A DNA stretch of 64,000 nt. Origin: Paragonimus westermani (lineage: Eukaryota; Platyhelminthes; Trematoda; Plagiorchiida; Troglotrematidae). Below the pieces are notes generated by a model, which did no database searches, was not told the origin of the DNA, and saw only the letters and a program-made list of their open reading frames with translations. The position numbers and the translations under genes were made by a program. This document shows positions 47,691 through 59,513 of the stretch, piece after piece; position 1 is the first letter of the stretch, and each line of letters begins with the position of its first letter. The DNA lies in contig QNGE01003853.1 in NCBI GenBank assembly GCA_008508345.1, positions 5,047 through 69,046 on the forward strand, given 5' to 3'.

Positions 47691-48691
47691 GTATGTTGTG
47701 ATGTTAAGAAATGTGCTTATCTGTTCTAAAAAGCACTGTTTTTAACTCGCATCCCCCACAAAATGTCTCCATTTATTATGGTTGAACACGTTCTTAGTGA
47801 ATAGTTCGTGTATATGAATAAGATGTGAGTATACATATATGTACGTCTATACCTAAGGGAGGTCTAAAAATCATTCTTAGTGGGATACGTTCGAAGTGAG
47901 CATCTTTTTATCCAGCCAGGCTATTGACCATTAGCCTGACTTGCGAGTTGCGCGCTCAATCTGTCAACGCAACATTGATCTCACATCAAGCTCATTTTGT
48001 CGGTTCCACACCATATAGTGTCTTCCTCCATTTTACACGTTGGACCACATGCAGGTACTGAGTATTGTCAGGCCGCTCAACCTAAGACAATAACACCGGA
48101 TTAGGCTATCAGTGTTAGAAATTGTTATCTGGTTTGGTCCGCATCTTTCCTACGGGCTCAAACTGACTCCTCTCCGAAAATGACTGAGAGAACGCATATA
48201 GTCCAGGATAGGTAGTGTAAAACCACAAAACCAAGATCCAGGTTAACCTCGGTAGTTGATATCGTTCACCTTACTTCATGAAAAACAACGGCTGCGTAAG
48301 TGCTTTCCCTTGTCAAGCTCTTACTATTAATGAAATGAAGACATAATTAGTCAACTGGATTCATTTGTGGTTGAACAGCCCGACCACAGCCAGCCTGAAT
48401 AACAACATGAGGTTCGGGGGCACCCGGAAAGTACTCCCGGTTTGTCGATCGGTTAACTTGTATCATAAGTCGAAAAATATTCCAGTATTTCCGGTCACTT
48501 ATACACTAAGATTGAAAATTAAGAAGCTGAGAGCTATCCTTCCGGAACGTTCGTTACATTAGGAACAGTAGCTACTGGTTGTCAGCCGATCGAGCACAGC
48601 TCTTAAACGATCGCCTGTGATCCTTAGACGACAAGAAATTCTGTATCTGACATTTTGTATAATCCACTAGGGAGGTCTGATTGGTGCTCAC

Positions 48692-48835
48692 TTGATACAT
48701 ATGATTGAGTCTGATTGTTCGCTTATTAGCTCCGGTAGCATCACACGCAACAACCGGAACTTCCGGCTTGTCAGCAAGTTGGACAGCTGGTGTCTCGATC
48801 TCTCCAAATGCCATGGCGCATTGCAACCATTTAGC
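48692..48835 (-). CDS. Possible exon, unidentified
   Basis: On the - strand, between CTCATGAG and GTGAGC, 48 codons read AKWLQCAMAFGEIETPAVQL, then ADKPEVPVVACDATGANKRT and IRLNHMYQ. The phase is 0-0, which does not fit between the flanking synaptogyrin exons (phase 1), so it is not a plain extra synaptogyrin exon. The pyrimidine tract is weak. It could be a transposon ORF piece or chance. Confidence 0.25.
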
Positions 48836-49043
48836 CTCATGAGAAACCAACAGTATTTTAAGAACAATATATCCTTGCTCTCTCACCTATTTTTGTTTAA
48901 CTTTTGCGTCTGGTTCAGTGTTCTAAGGAATATCGAGTTAATGCATGTTCACATGAAAAGACGAACTAACCAGACACGAGGCTTTCCGGTGAAATTACCA
49001 CGAGACGTTTCAGTGAGATAGACCACAAAAATGAGAAAATTAC

Positions 49044-49266
49044 CTGAAAATGCCAAATCTCCGATTACAACCTGACGTCTTCTTTTAATGTTTGAGATAG
49101 AATTAAACATCCCATCGCTGACCAGCAAGCCAATTCCACCGAGAAAAGCGAGTACACCTACGCCAACCGCATAGCTGCACGCACTAGCCTCCCCATGGAA
49201 GATACAAACGTGATCAGCAGTGCGTCCACCTGAAGCAACGCAACCGAAGACGATAATGGAGACGAC
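49044..49266 (-). CDS. SYNGR: Synaptogyrin, exon with TM1 end, luminal loop and TM2
   Basis: The frame after CTTCTCATTTCAG reads VVSIIVFGCVASGGR (end of the first membrane helix), then CIFHGEASACSYAVGVGVLA (the conserved luminal Cys pair and entry into TM2), then GLLVSDGMF and SISNIKRRRQVVIGDLAFSG (the cytoplasmic loop with its basic R/K cluster and start of TM3). This is the most conserved part of the MARVEL-domain synaptogyrin family, abundant in synaptic and other small vesicles. A second possible acceptor 32 bases upstream (ACATTACAG) would lengthen TM1; the one used agrees with the family's exon border. The first exon, with the N-terminus and start of TM1, was not found upstream to the window end. 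Confidence 0.92.
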
Positions 49267-52200
49267 CTGAAATGAGAAGTATGAGACACAAATAATGACA
49301 CCTGTAATGTTCATGAAATGAGGGCAGCTTTGTTAGCAAAACAGGATGAGAGGGAGCTAAACAACTAAGCAATTATTTCTTTTCGAAAGAGGCTGGCTGG
49401 AAAGTCTATCTGAATGCAAACGCTGCGATCAAATGTGAGTGATGGTCAACTTGAAAATTATTTCAGTCTCATTTGAACAGACGTGACAAGATAACTTTAG
49501 TGAATATGTAAACTACTGGGTGGTCCCTAATATAGTGAGCCTAACACCGTTTTAGGAGTGCACACATGGTCGCTGTGGTACCATACCATTTGGTGCGGCA
49601 ACATCGGTATTAAAAATTCGGATGTTTCGGTAAAACATTTCTGTGGACACAAATTGAAGCCTCACAATCAGATTTCAGTGACTTGTGCAACAGTCAGAAT
49701 GTGACCGTTTGCGCCCTTGGTGGGGGCACGTGTAACGTAATAGATCGGTTTAAAAGCGATCTAACAACTGACTGTGTGGTCAGGGTCGGTCAGATGAACC
49801 AAAACTAAGCCAGAGATCCTGTACCGTCTTCGTATAGTCAACCCAGTGGAATGATGTACATGTAATCTCCCCAACAGGCTCCTTGTTGTGCGACCGGTAT
49901 GTCCTGTTCCTTAGGATCAATGAAACGGACAAACGAAAAATTAGGTGGTATCATTATACCTACATCTTAGAGCTGATATCTTACAATTATTCTACAAGTG
50001 AACGACATTTCCATCTATGCAGCGTGAAAAGTAAACATTAGAACCATGTCCAGCCTCATAGTTAGCAATATATCTGCGACTTCACTGTTGTACGGGAGGT
50101 TCACAAAAAGTTGGCAGGAACTAAGTAATATTTTCTTAACGAAGGCGCAAGTGCGATCTGTTGAAGGATGTCGTCAACCGAAACCCCCTTGAATGCCCCA
50201 GAAACGCAGAACAGCGGTGAAATTTTGAGATAAACGAGATTTGTTGGGTTCAATAACCATTATCAGTTACCTATGTTTAGGTTTTGTAGTACTTGCCTAA
50301 CACTGAGGTGCCCTTACTTGGCTACAAAGTTGCACTGTAAGCACTTTCTTTGCCATTTTTTCTTCAACTATGCATAGTTCAAAAGGTTGGGTTGTTGGCA
50401 CCTCTGTTACAAAAAAAAGTTTCCCATCATGGAGTCTCGTATACAGTCAAGTATTCCATATGCCTACATCATGTCAATGGCTCGGTTGACAAACAGAATC
50501 CAGCTGGGGTTCTTGGTACGGACAGATAAGAAAGATCTTAAACTTTTTAGGATTTAACAGGGGGTGTAGAAGTTCTCTGCTGGATTCCCGTTTATAATCA
50601 CAAGGTTTGTAACAAACAGTTATGGAGTGAAAAACAAACAGCCAGCTTCAAGTAGTGGAATCAGCTGACCAATTTTACAACTCAGTAGTACTATTTTGTG
50701 TGCGAAGGCAGAATGTAAAGCTTTCGTACACCTAGGACCGGACGGCTATTGGCACGTGACCAGTAGGGTCTCAAACGCTATTAGATTGGCGGGCTTAGGA
50801 GACACATGGGATGGATCACGTGACTGACTAGATAGGCGACCCAAGAAGCCGGTTTGAGTTGTCTAGTGGCGTCAAATTGATTCAAACCACATACTAAGCC
50901 CCCAGCGTACCTATGAACGGGTTCCATCACCCGGAGATGCAGAGGTCGATGAGGTCTGCTCGTGTTGAAATCATCTCAGTTGCAGGTAAACTGGTAGATA
51001 CAGCGAGATGTATCCAATTCCCGTACCCGCCTCTTATTCAGAAATGCGACAGAACAAGGGCAATGAAGCCACACTGCGTGTTAGTCAAATGCATTACGTT
51101 AAACCCTTCATCAGAAACAGCATAGCATAGCAAGTTTTGCATAATGGACATGCCTTGTGAATCTCTTATCCTAAGTGTTTTATGACGCTCAACAGACAGC
51201 ACTTTTTAACAGTCCGATATCGATGCGTCAAGTACAATCAAATCAGAATACAGTGTGTGTAGTGTGCAAATGGTTCACACCCTGTAAAGCGTACGTAGCA
51301 TAAAGGAGCGTTTTTTGTTGTGTAGATAAAAGCGAGGTGACAATTAGAGACTAGTTAACTCAGATAAACTCCCAATGTACTTATCGGCATGCAGTCTCAT
51401 TTGTGTTTCGTTTAACATTGATGTCATGTCCAAGCACAGACCCATCGTCCAAAAAGATACAGAGATTGTGCTGAATTGGCCCTCAGATATGACAGCTTAC
51501 ACGTGTAAATGAAGCAGGTTGTATTTTGTTTCAAAATCAGCACACTGTTCAACATGAGATTTTAATTCGACTTATATTTTTAACCCAAAATTGTCGGATA
51601 CGTATTTGTTTCATGGTTATTTGAACTCAGTATGACGCTACTTCACTCGTATTCACAAGATGATGCCATGGTTCGATAATATAAAACATCTAAGATAGTG
51701 AGGATAATGCATTGTAGGTTTAAAAATGAGAGTTACCAAATGAAACGCATATGGGTCTTCACAACAACGGAAGTCAACGGCAATTTACTTGGGAAATCTT
51801 CAGATGTTACCAATTAAGGCATATCGGTGTAATTGCACCTGATGGATGCGTAGGGAAAATGTGCACGCATTTCATCTCAAGTTTAATTACGTATAATATA
51901 AACGTGAATGCCAGATACCTGCTCAGATCGTGGTTGTCTGCGAAGCACTACCGGTATCTGTAGTGAGACAGAACTACGTCCGCAATCATGACATCAGATG
52001 AGTCGTATAAGGAACTGGGCTCATTCACACATTCACACCCAACGCCTACTGCATTCCGTTTTGTTTCGGCCTGTTTCACTTGTGATGTTATCTGTCATCG
52101 GTTACATAATGGACATGTACAAAAAACACTTGGGCCATTACAAAATGGACACATGCTACATTTTTCGTCACTAAACGTCCTGCTAAATGAATGTGGCAAG

Positions 52201-53449
52201 CAACTGGCCCAATTGCAGTTCGCTTCTTTTTGCACTTGTAACCCTTGCAACAAGTTATTTTTCAAATAAGTGCGTGCTTTCTAGCCTTCACTGTCTGATG
52301 TGGGTTTCAAATGCCTCGAGACGCAGTACGACATTCATTAGCGTAAATTTAGATAACAATGCCACATCTGACATATACCGTTGTCACAATTTCTTCTCGC
52401 ATGCGCTAGTGACCATAGTGAGTTATTTCAACGCTGGATAACACCAGGTACGTGTGTACCACATTAAATGAAGTGGTGAACCAAGCGGCTCGTTTAGCTT
52501 GGGGAAGTGCCTGTTACAACCAGTTCAAGGTCTTCTCTCCATTACTTGCGTGGGCGGTTCGAGTTCCAGTATGATCTCTGTGGCTATTTAAAGACCCTAG
52601 TTCAGAATATTGCATTGTTACGTCATCTTAATGATGAGGTCGTCTTCGATGGCCCACAAATCTTAAAAGCCCCGTTGAGTGAGTTGTCTTTGAACATAAG
52701 TTTGTAGCGAACCACCAACATCAAAGTTAGTACACTGGTCTGGTAACGTAACGTACAGAAGTCCCCCGTTACTTATATTATTTCGTTACATTGTGTTAAC
52801 ATTCTTATAACAGCGTTCAGTTCATTGCAAACGAAGCAATCGGACGCTTTTTTATAGTGAAATATATCTTTTGCGCATTAGTAGGGTTGACATTTTACTC
52901 TCTTCTTAAAGTTGCATGACATATAAACAGCAACAACAATCAACGTACTGTTCTCTTTTAGACTGATGTTGACCAAAACGATACAATATACCTCAGTTCT
53001 TTCGCACAAACGACAAACCTTTTGGGGAATAAGTGGAGCTCATCATGTTGATGTATCACAGTAATGCGAGTTAAACAAACATCCAGTGGGTACATCTGGT
53101 GTAACACAGAACAGTGTCGAACGCGGGAACGAAAATACTATAAAAAAACTGCTCTTGAAATAGTCAAATGTTGAACTGTTCTGTCAAAGTGTGATAACTC
53201 AGAAATGTGTGAATTATCACTAACGGCAGGAAGGAAGTGCAAATGCCTTGATGTTAATCTACAATTCCTTAAGGGAAGGTTGATAAAACAATGAACGAGC
53301 AATACGGGGAACAAGGATGGGTGTGAGTGTACATAAATGACAGATCTCTAATAAAAACAAAAAGCTTAGACCGTTATGAGTCGGACGTACTGAAGGTAAT
53401 TGAATACTTTACACTTTACTGATGAGTAGTAAGGGATTCTGATTTCATA
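49267..53449. other. Upstream of synaptogyrin exon 2, mostly unassigned
   Basis: Probably the first synaptogyrin intron. It holds a partial SINE-like copy (49383-49445). A + strand segment near 52280-52393 (open, between CTTTCTAG and GTGAGT, reading LHCLMWVSNASRRSTTFISV) is exon-like but isolated. The + ORF at 52507-52707 ends SELSLNISL. None is identified. Confidence 0.35.
49383..49445 (+). repeat. Partial SINE-like copy
   Basis: CGAAAGAGGCTGGCTGGAAA through ATCAAATGTGAGTGATGG matches the 3' part of the SINE-like units at 27700-27867. The promoter half is missing. Confidence 0.6.
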
Positions 53450-53530
53450 TAAATCGAAAATCACTCACAATTAGTCGTAGTCGTTGCATTCACACAAATT
53501 GTCCAGTTAGCCTCTTTACATTCTCTTCAT
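53450..53530 (-). repeat. Partial SINE-like copy, reversed
   Basis: CACTCACAATTAGTCGTAGT, then GTTGCATTCA and GCCTCTTTAC are a diverged match to the outer part of 27290-27370. Weak but ordered similarity. Confidence 0.45.
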
Positions 53531-53538
53531 GGTGTAAT

Positions 53539-53860
53539 TTATATGAAGATTAAGAGGACTTGAAGAATGTCAGCGGGTCGAAGGGTAATCAGCCATAAGA
53601 AGTGCACCCTTTGATCTTCGTCAATATGAATTGAATTTCGAAATGAAGACCGGTGTATAAAAAAATCGCACACAACACTTTGTAAGCCAAAATCTGACCA
53701 TGAATAGTACGACATGCCACCTAAGTCCATATTGTTTACATGGTTCATAAACAATGTGATTGCCGAATAAAGGGTGCAATACACCAACTTTGTATGTCAT
53801 CCATGTAGACAAACTGCCCATGCTTTATGTTGTAATCACGGTTAATAAGAAGTGTAAGGG
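53539..53860 (-). pseudogene. Possible reverse transcriptase fragment with YMDD
   Basis: One - strand frame reads FVYMDDIQSWCIAPFIRQSH at about 53760-53825, a motif-C-like YxDD with the D(I/L)(K/Q)xW that follows it in CR1-type RTs. Later stops are frequent. A related stretch without the motif lies at 25325-25390. The call rests on a short motif only. Confidence 0.35.
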
Positions 53861-54479
53861 TCATGCAGTAAGACACAAAGGGAAACAACAAAAATTCTCA
53901 TGTAGCGTATTGTATACGCTATTGTGATCCAAGTGAGCAACTAAAAGGATTAAAACAAGCTGTATAAATTTAAGTGGAGTAATGAGTCGAACCAGAATTT
54001 TGATAAACAATTTGTTTGTCAGTATAGAAAAGATGCATCTGTCTTGCAATGAATCCCTTCAAAATTTTCCAATACCATGAGAGAGATAATGAATCTGAAG
54101 CGCAGTTATTTGTTTTGCTACAGATGTGACGCTGCTATAACGCTTTTTATTAGTAAGCTTACAATCGAGGGACTTGTCCTAAAATAAGTGAGGTATGCGA
54201 TGAAACTAAAGTCATTCGAGAACAAACGAAGTGCTTTCTCCGACCTAAGTGCCTTTAAGTGTTTTACATCTAGGTTCACCTCGAACATAGTGACAAGAAC
54301 TTTCGAAATGTCCATACCCATGTCCTAGAAGAGGTTCAGCTGCAACGAAGAAATTTCCGCATCAATGGTTTCGGTTGACGACTGGTTGTCCAACTAACTG
54401 AGCTTCATTATTGTCCCTTATATGTCGGCCTCCAGAAAGTTTGGATACAGATCTAGTTTGACCTGCAAATCACTGATAC
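53861..54479. other. Unassigned stretch 3' of a LINE fragment
   Basis: As read on the - strand it follows the LINE C-terminal region at 54480-55340, so part may be the LINE's 3' UTR. The - strand ORF at 54118-54321 has no recognised domain. Confidence 0.35.
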
Positions 54480-55340
54480 AAGTGATCACGATGGCTCCAG
54501 CCAAGCAGGCGACACCTACCACTTTGCTCAATTATACACTCGCGGTATTCATATTTAGTGACCATGCTGATGGTTGACTACCACGTATTCTTATCCACCT
54601 GTTGGTGTTCTCAGCGTACAACTCACCGAACGGTAAACGTTCTGTTGGTATGCAAGGTACGTGGCCCAACCGTCGGAAGTTGTGCAAAGTGAGTAGTCTA
54701 TCGGTTGGTCGCGTATCTCCAGCGTTTCGGAATATGCGCCTGCGAACGGTCACATTGTTAATGCAATCATTCTACCTAGTGTGGGCTAGTCGGCGGAGAC
54801 GATAGTCAAACACAAGCTCGTTGACGTCTTCGTTGCGAACAGGCCACGTTTCCGAACCATAGAGTAAATAGAACGCACATAAGCATTATATACCCCTCCT
54901 TTCAACGACAACCAACATAAATAATGCAGTTTGGCAAAGGCAACCTTTGCTATCCTCGGTGATATTTCATCAGCAATATTGCAAGCTGACGAGATAGTGC
55001 TAAACAAGTGTGTGAAAATGCATACGGTTTCCAGAGGACTACCTGAAGTGAGAAAAGCAGAGGTGTAAATGCACTTGTTGAAGCAGCAGTTTAAAGTTTG
55101 AAGGTGCGTAGCGCACTCCATACAAACCAGCACGGTCACCCACCTTGTTCAGCACAGTCTGTATGTCTTCGGCAGAGGGGCTAATTTACACAATATAATC
55201 CGCATAATCCAGGTCCGTCAACCTAGCCCCAAGAAGAAACTCAACACGAAGCTCACCGACCTCCTTAAGTGCACTTTTCAAAATGTCATCTGTGAAAATT
55301 TTGAACAAGAAAATGGAAACCGGACACCCATGACGAATAC
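54480..55340 (-). mobile_element. LINE fragment, RT palm to C-terminus
   Basis: On the - strand the frames read LTDLDYADYIV (motif C, where the second catalytic Asp is Tyr; codons at 55195-55206), then VLNKVGDRAGLYGVRYAPS, then FKLLLQQVHLH, then AFAKLHYLCWLSLKGGVYNA and YVRSIYSM. These are followed by VRRRIFRNAGD, LTLHNFRRLGHVPCI and RIRGSQPSAWSLNMN. This is the palm, thumb and C-terminal part of a LINE ORF2 of the family also seen at 60.3 and 61.5 kb. The 5' part is absent, and several frameshifts and the D-to-Y change make it dead. Confidence 0.85.
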
Positions 55341-55826
55341 TATACTACTAGAAGTGATGAGTGTACGAGACAGTTGTTCATAAGCCCCCATCCTGCCTGT
55401 AGAGTGAGCACATTGATCCCAAATAAACTCACGTGTTTCCACGGTATCCTACTGAGAACATTATAAGCAATTGAGTGCAAATCAGCCTTAAGGTTTGAAC
55501 GGACCATGACCGCCGGCTGTCCATAAGAGAGTAGCGACCTTGTTTGTTTATTGTTAACTGTCTTATTCACGTATCCGGCCTTTTGTTGGCCTAGTGAGCC
55601 GACGTAATATAAGACCAGAGAGTAAGTTGGATGCAGCATCGAAATTGAAGGAAGCATGTATATTATTGGTTGTTCCGAGTGGCATCAAAGCTGATACACC
55701 CTACGATTAGGATACTGAGTCATGGCTGCTATTGATCTAGACGGTAGTTGTGGTGCAGGACCTGGGGACAATAGAAGTGACGGTAATACTAAGTATATGG
55801 CTAGGTTGTGCACTTTTCTATCCCAG
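55341..55826. other. No recognisable gene
   Basis: The - strand ORF at 55340-55657 runs on from the LINE fragment but has no further RT motif I can place. The region ends with a pyrimidine tract (TTTTCTATCCCAG). Confidence 0.4.
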
Positions 55827-55929
55827 AATGTCCACACCCGACAAAACGGACTCGAGGACAAATTTTTATGAGCCAGCTATACACCAAAATGAACTCTGCC
55901 CGATCAAGAAACTAAAACTTGAGTGGCGA
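55827..55929 (+). CDS. Orphan four-exon candidate, first exon found
   Basis: After TTTTCTATCCCAG an ATG at 55828 opens a frame reading MSTPDKTDSRTNFYEPAIHQ, then NELCPIKKLKLEWR, ending before GTGCAT in phase 0. The start codon directly after a splice-acceptor-like site suggests an untranslated first exon, or trans-splicing of a spliced leader, which flatworms use. No known family. The donor is weak, and the call rests on phase agreement with the next three segments. Confidence 0.4.
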
Positions 55930-56438
55930 GTGCATCAATTTGTTTTCAGTTAAACATTTTCCAGACGGGTCTCGAGATTCTGTAACCAAACCGATAAACC
56001 ACAACTCATTTATTCGAACCGTTCTATGTTATACGGGAAAAAATATCTACTACTAACGTTTCTCTTGACAGAGTCGACTAGGTCTTACGAAGAATCCATA
56101 CATGTATTTATATCATAGCAACGCTGATTCAACACAAACAAAATCAACAAGTTATGTGTGTATCTGTTCGCTAAACAGTCACAAAAAACACAACAAAACA
56201 ACATCATAGGTGATAAAGTTTATCACACAACTCTGTCGACAGTAAGTCGTAGTCAACCACTACACTTGCAAAGTCAAGAACTATTGAAATGTCACACTAG
56301 GTGGTAATTGTAACTGGCACCAATAACATTGTACAGCGAAATTACTGAGCAATCATTATTTTAAACTGTGTTACACTGTTTCCTGAATTATACATACCAT
56401 AGTACATCGACACCCTTGGAGACACTACCACCGTTCAG

Positions 56439-56555
56439 GCGGTGATGTATTTTCGAAGTGTTTATACCGATCACGTCCTCGTTAATGAGGATCTAATAGT
56501 CGACATTCCCAAAATGAACGCACCGCTCAGGCTAGACGACTGTACTGTTTCGCTT
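56439..56555 (+). CDS. Orphan four-exon candidate, second exon
   Basis: Between ACCGTTCAG and GTAACA, 39 codons in phase 0-0 read AVMYFRSVYTDHVLVNEDLI, then VDIPKMNAPLRLDDCTVSL. The balanced composition looks like real protein. The family is not recognised. Confidence 0.4.
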
Positions 56556-57137
56556 GTAACATGCCTTATCCGTTCAACCACTAGAAATCATAGAAATATT
56601 TGCAAAATCGAATTAGATGCGTTGCTGTTCTACATCGTCTTTCAGACTTGAAAAGAACTAAACCTCTCTTTTTCGGCTGATGAGAAGTGCGTGAGTTGAC
56701 GGACGTCCACTCCACAGCTGCATAGGAGGGCCTCAAACTACAGCATTTTGAACTACAGGTTCTGATTATATCTGAAGTATAAAAATGGACACTCGAAGTG
56801 TGCTCACAGCTTTGCCGTTTATTTTGTAGGGCTTGGATGGCCATTCCTGAACACAATATCTCCTAACACCGTTCTCATTTGAGAGGCTCGTTTGATTATT
56901 TTTATCTTAGATCAGATACTGTATCCAGGCTTCAAATTTCAATATCATCGCGTTCAGTGTTGTGATTCTACGCATTAAGATGAAGAACCTTTGAAAGTTC
57001 CCGCTTCTTGCGTGCGTCAACAATTCACTCATCTGCTCCCTAGTTTCGCTTGAAAACTGTCGGTTGATGTAGCATGAAATTTGAGTGTAGTGAGTCCAAG
57101 TTTGCTGCTGGTTCTTCAAATAAAATTCAGTTTTCAG
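56556..57137 (+). other. Intron of the orphan candidate
   Basis: Starts GTAACA, ends TTTTCAG. It contains - strand ORFs at 56581-56856 and 56907-57119 without motifs. Confidence 0.3.
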
Positions 57138-57235
57138 GCCTCAAATTCTGCGGTTCACGCTTTTCAATCTGTTCAATTTAACTCTTATTCTTCAAGTCAC
57201 ACAGATGGTTTCAAAGTGCCTGACCAGCCACATAG
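57138..57235 (+). CDS. Orphan four-exon candidate, third exon
   Basis: Between CAGTTTTCAG and GTACGT, both good sites, 98 bases read ASNSAVHAFQSVQFNSYSSS, then HTDGFKVPDQPH plus two bases of an Arg codon. Ser-rich and probably a disordered linker. The phase-0 start fits the exon before and the two left-over bases fit the exon after. Confidence 0.4.
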
Positions 57236-58197
57236 GTACGTTCAAACTACGGATTACGTTCGAAGACAATTCAAGTGAGGGGCTATGTTATGCAGTGCTT
57301 TTTCCGCGATGACCTTCTACATACATTGTGTATTAGAACAACAGAAAAACAGTGGGAGCCGCCTGTATCATTTACACTTAATAGCACCCAACTCGTTTTT
57401 TACCGCTGTTGGTCTGTACGACAAGAAAAAAAGTTGATGTGCGCAGCATTATTTTTCCTAAGGTATTTATAGAATGAATCGATCAGTGGTCATGCCATAT
57501 TGAAAAACCGTTAAGAAGAGGCAGGCGCTTGGTACACTGCACTACAATACTCAGGAGGCTCTGCTGTCCCCAAAGAGAGGGACCTGTCACAGCTGCAGAG
57601 CAGAGGGACCAACCTTCTGCGCTCACAGTGATCAGAAAGCGTACTTACTCAGACAATGCAGATTTTTTGACGTGCCATGGCAGTTGCTGCAGGCTTCGAG
57701 ATGTACACGATGAAGAACTCTGTGGTGGTATCCACCAGAAATGAATACTATGGCTCGCATCCGGTCTCCTACCGTGCGACTGGCTAGGCAGTCCGAGTTA
57801 ACACACGCACGCCAACCTCGGCTGACATAACTAGTGTTTGCAAGAGCCTCCAATATTTAAGTTCTCCAACTCGGAGGGTGAAAACCATGAACACGTCATC
57901 AATCAATGGGGTGTTGTCACCTTACTTGAACTGGCCAGCGTTAAGGCACAGCATACCCACTTGTAGCAGCCTGGAGATTTCACTGGCCTGCCTGCGATAT
58001 GATGTGTAAAACAGTTCCAAAACTCAGAGTTGCATATTGTACCTAGACTATTAGAGAAGCTCGCATGATGTCCAATCGTTTGTCTGCATGTCATGTGAGT
58101 GCGATGCGAACCCAAAAGTCACATTCTTCCGGTTTACTCGCTCGTCGACGGCTGGTCGCTAGCCTCTCTAGCTAATTCGCGTGTCGGTGCCATTTAG
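57236..58197 (+). other. Intron of the orphan candidate
   Basis: Starts GTACGT, ends CCATTTAG. The middle (57520-57900) is richer in G+C, with - strand frames reading VNSDCLASRTVGDRMRAIVF and CCALTLASSSKVTTPH. It looks like an old transposon ORF but I cannot name it. Confidence 0.3.
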
Positions 58198-58399
58198 AGC
58201 GCTATCAGAGACCACTTGTACATTTCGTCGAATGAAGATTTGGTCTCTCTACTCAATGGCCTTTTATTTTTCGCGTCTGATAATTGCGCACCTGTGGAAA
58301 AAGCGACCTAGTGCGTCGATCACTAAACACCTATTCCGTTGCCTCAATTCCGGACCGAACAAAACTCATCTAAAACTGCTTAAGATCCCTGAGGAATGA
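58198..58399 (+). CDS. Orphan four-exon candidate, last exon
   Basis: After GTGCCATTTAG one base completes the Arg codon, and the frame then reads ALSETTCTFRRMKIWSLYSM, then AFYFSRLIIAHLWKKRPSAS, then NSGPNKTHLKLLKIPEE to a TGA. There is a hydrophobic segment (SMAFYFSRLIIAHLW) followed by basic residues, which could be a single membrane helix or an amphipathic helix. Together the four pieces would make about 173 residues. I do not recognise the protein. The gene could continue differently if the TGA lies in an intron. Confidence 0.35.
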
Positions 58400-59272
58400 A
58401 AGTTTGCAAGTTGGAGCAATTTTAATATAGATGCCGTTTCACATTAGGCGGAATATTATTCCATCCCGGCTGTTTTCAAATAAAAAGATGCGACTGAAGT
58501 TAGATAACCAAACTTGTTCTGATCGTTTCATAGCAACTATGAAGGTACTGATGCTCCAATAATAATCAACCAGTCTTGAAATGTCAGTTAAACAGGAACG
58601 CTCAATTGCGACCTACTCCATAAAGTACACTTTAAGCAACGCTTTGAGTCAACGTAAAAAAACCAGCTGGAATTCGTAAGCCTTGCTTTGCAGCAAAGCA
58701 TCATGCAAAAGTTAGCAATAAAAGAGGGTTCGCCACTTCTTTTTGGATTCGGGCTGGTAATTGAACACATATTCTTTCTCCGAAGAGAATGAGAAAGTAG
58801 TAAGAGAATCAGGGTAGCCCTTCATTCTTCTGTTTTGTTACAAGCCTTTCAGTATACTTTGGTATTCACTGCAATTTTCGAAACAGTCTGATGTTTAATT
58901 TGACAAACTGATTCGGAGTGTCCACCAGTGGTGGTTATCTGCCGTCCTCTATCTCCAAGTGCAACTAGGAATAAATTCTTTTCTCGTGACAGGGAGATTC
59001 TAGATTTTCGTATCATCTTAATCCCTGAGGAACTCAGTTCCTCAGCTGTCCTATCAATGTGTCTCGAAGGCTCGATACCACCAAGCTTTTTTACACTGAA
59101 AGAACATTACGCCTCACTGAGTATATCAGGCTTCGTGTGTCTAGTGGACTAATGGAAGCCTTCACGTCTAGATCATTATCTTACCAATAAGAATATAGTT
59201 GCCGATAACCTTCAGATAATCGTATCAATAAGCATAAGCGACGACAGTCACTTTGTCCGGTTTTATTTATAG
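58400..59272. other. Unassigned stretch with one open segment
   Basis: A + strand frame at 58928-59152 reads VVICRPLSPSATRNKFFSRD, then FRIILIPEELSSSAVLSMCL and ends with a stop. A TCCACCAG acceptor precedes it. It is not linked in phase to its neighbours with confidence, and not recognised. Confidence 0.3.
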
Positions 59273-59513
59273 CACTGACGTTATCAGCGCAGCTACTGAG
59301 AAAAGCAGCAACCTTCCTAAAGTGAATGCCGCAGGCGGATTTCGTATTCGGACTCACAGGCAAGGTAACTATGATCTTTCCAAAGCAGTTAACGACCCAA
59401 GTGCAAAACTAGTTGCCATCCTCCCAGAGGCAGTTCAGAAATACAAAACAAGAAAGCAAGCCATCATTGGCTACCTTTCAGTATTAAAAAACCGATTACG
59501 AATGATTGTTTAG
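59273..59513 (+). CDS. Putative exon, helical-repeat-like, unidentified
   Basis: After GGTTTTATTTATAG an open frame of 79 codons runs to a TAG. It reads TDVISAATEKSSNLPKVNAA, then GGFRIRTHRQGNYDLSKAVN, then AKLVAILPEAVQKYKTRKQA and IIGYLSVLKNRL. The last part has an L-x-x-I-L-x-x-A...RK-x-A-x-x-G-x-L-x-x-LKN pattern typical of HEAT/ARM-like helical repeats. One known example with a similar pattern is the FANCI solenoid (ARKSAVAGFLLLLKN), but one short match is not enough to name it. The stop may lie past an unrecognised donor. Confidence 0.4.

Larger units (their letters stand above)
44419..49043 (-). other. Synaptogyrin intron, 4.6 kb
   Basis: Starts GTAATT and ends TTCCTCTCAG as read on the - strand. 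It contains a CR1-like LINE relic (45150-46920), a + strand exon-like segment (47496-47690) and a - strand exon-like segment (48692-48835). An unassigned - strand ORF at 44626-44838 shows slight similarity to 54118-54321, perhaps through a shared repeat. Confidence 0.75.

Noticed and set aside
48692..48835. As an extra synaptogyrin exon
   Set aside because: Its phase 0-0 borders cannot be inserted between exons joined in phase 1, and the known family has no such segment there.
54602..54805. 67-codon + strand ORF
   Set aside because: Antisense shadow of the LINE C-terminal region on the - strand.
59273..59513. Naming this segment FANCI
   Set aside because: Only a short RK-x-A-x-x-G-x-L-x-x-LKN-like pattern agrees, and neighbouring segments do not align with that protein.
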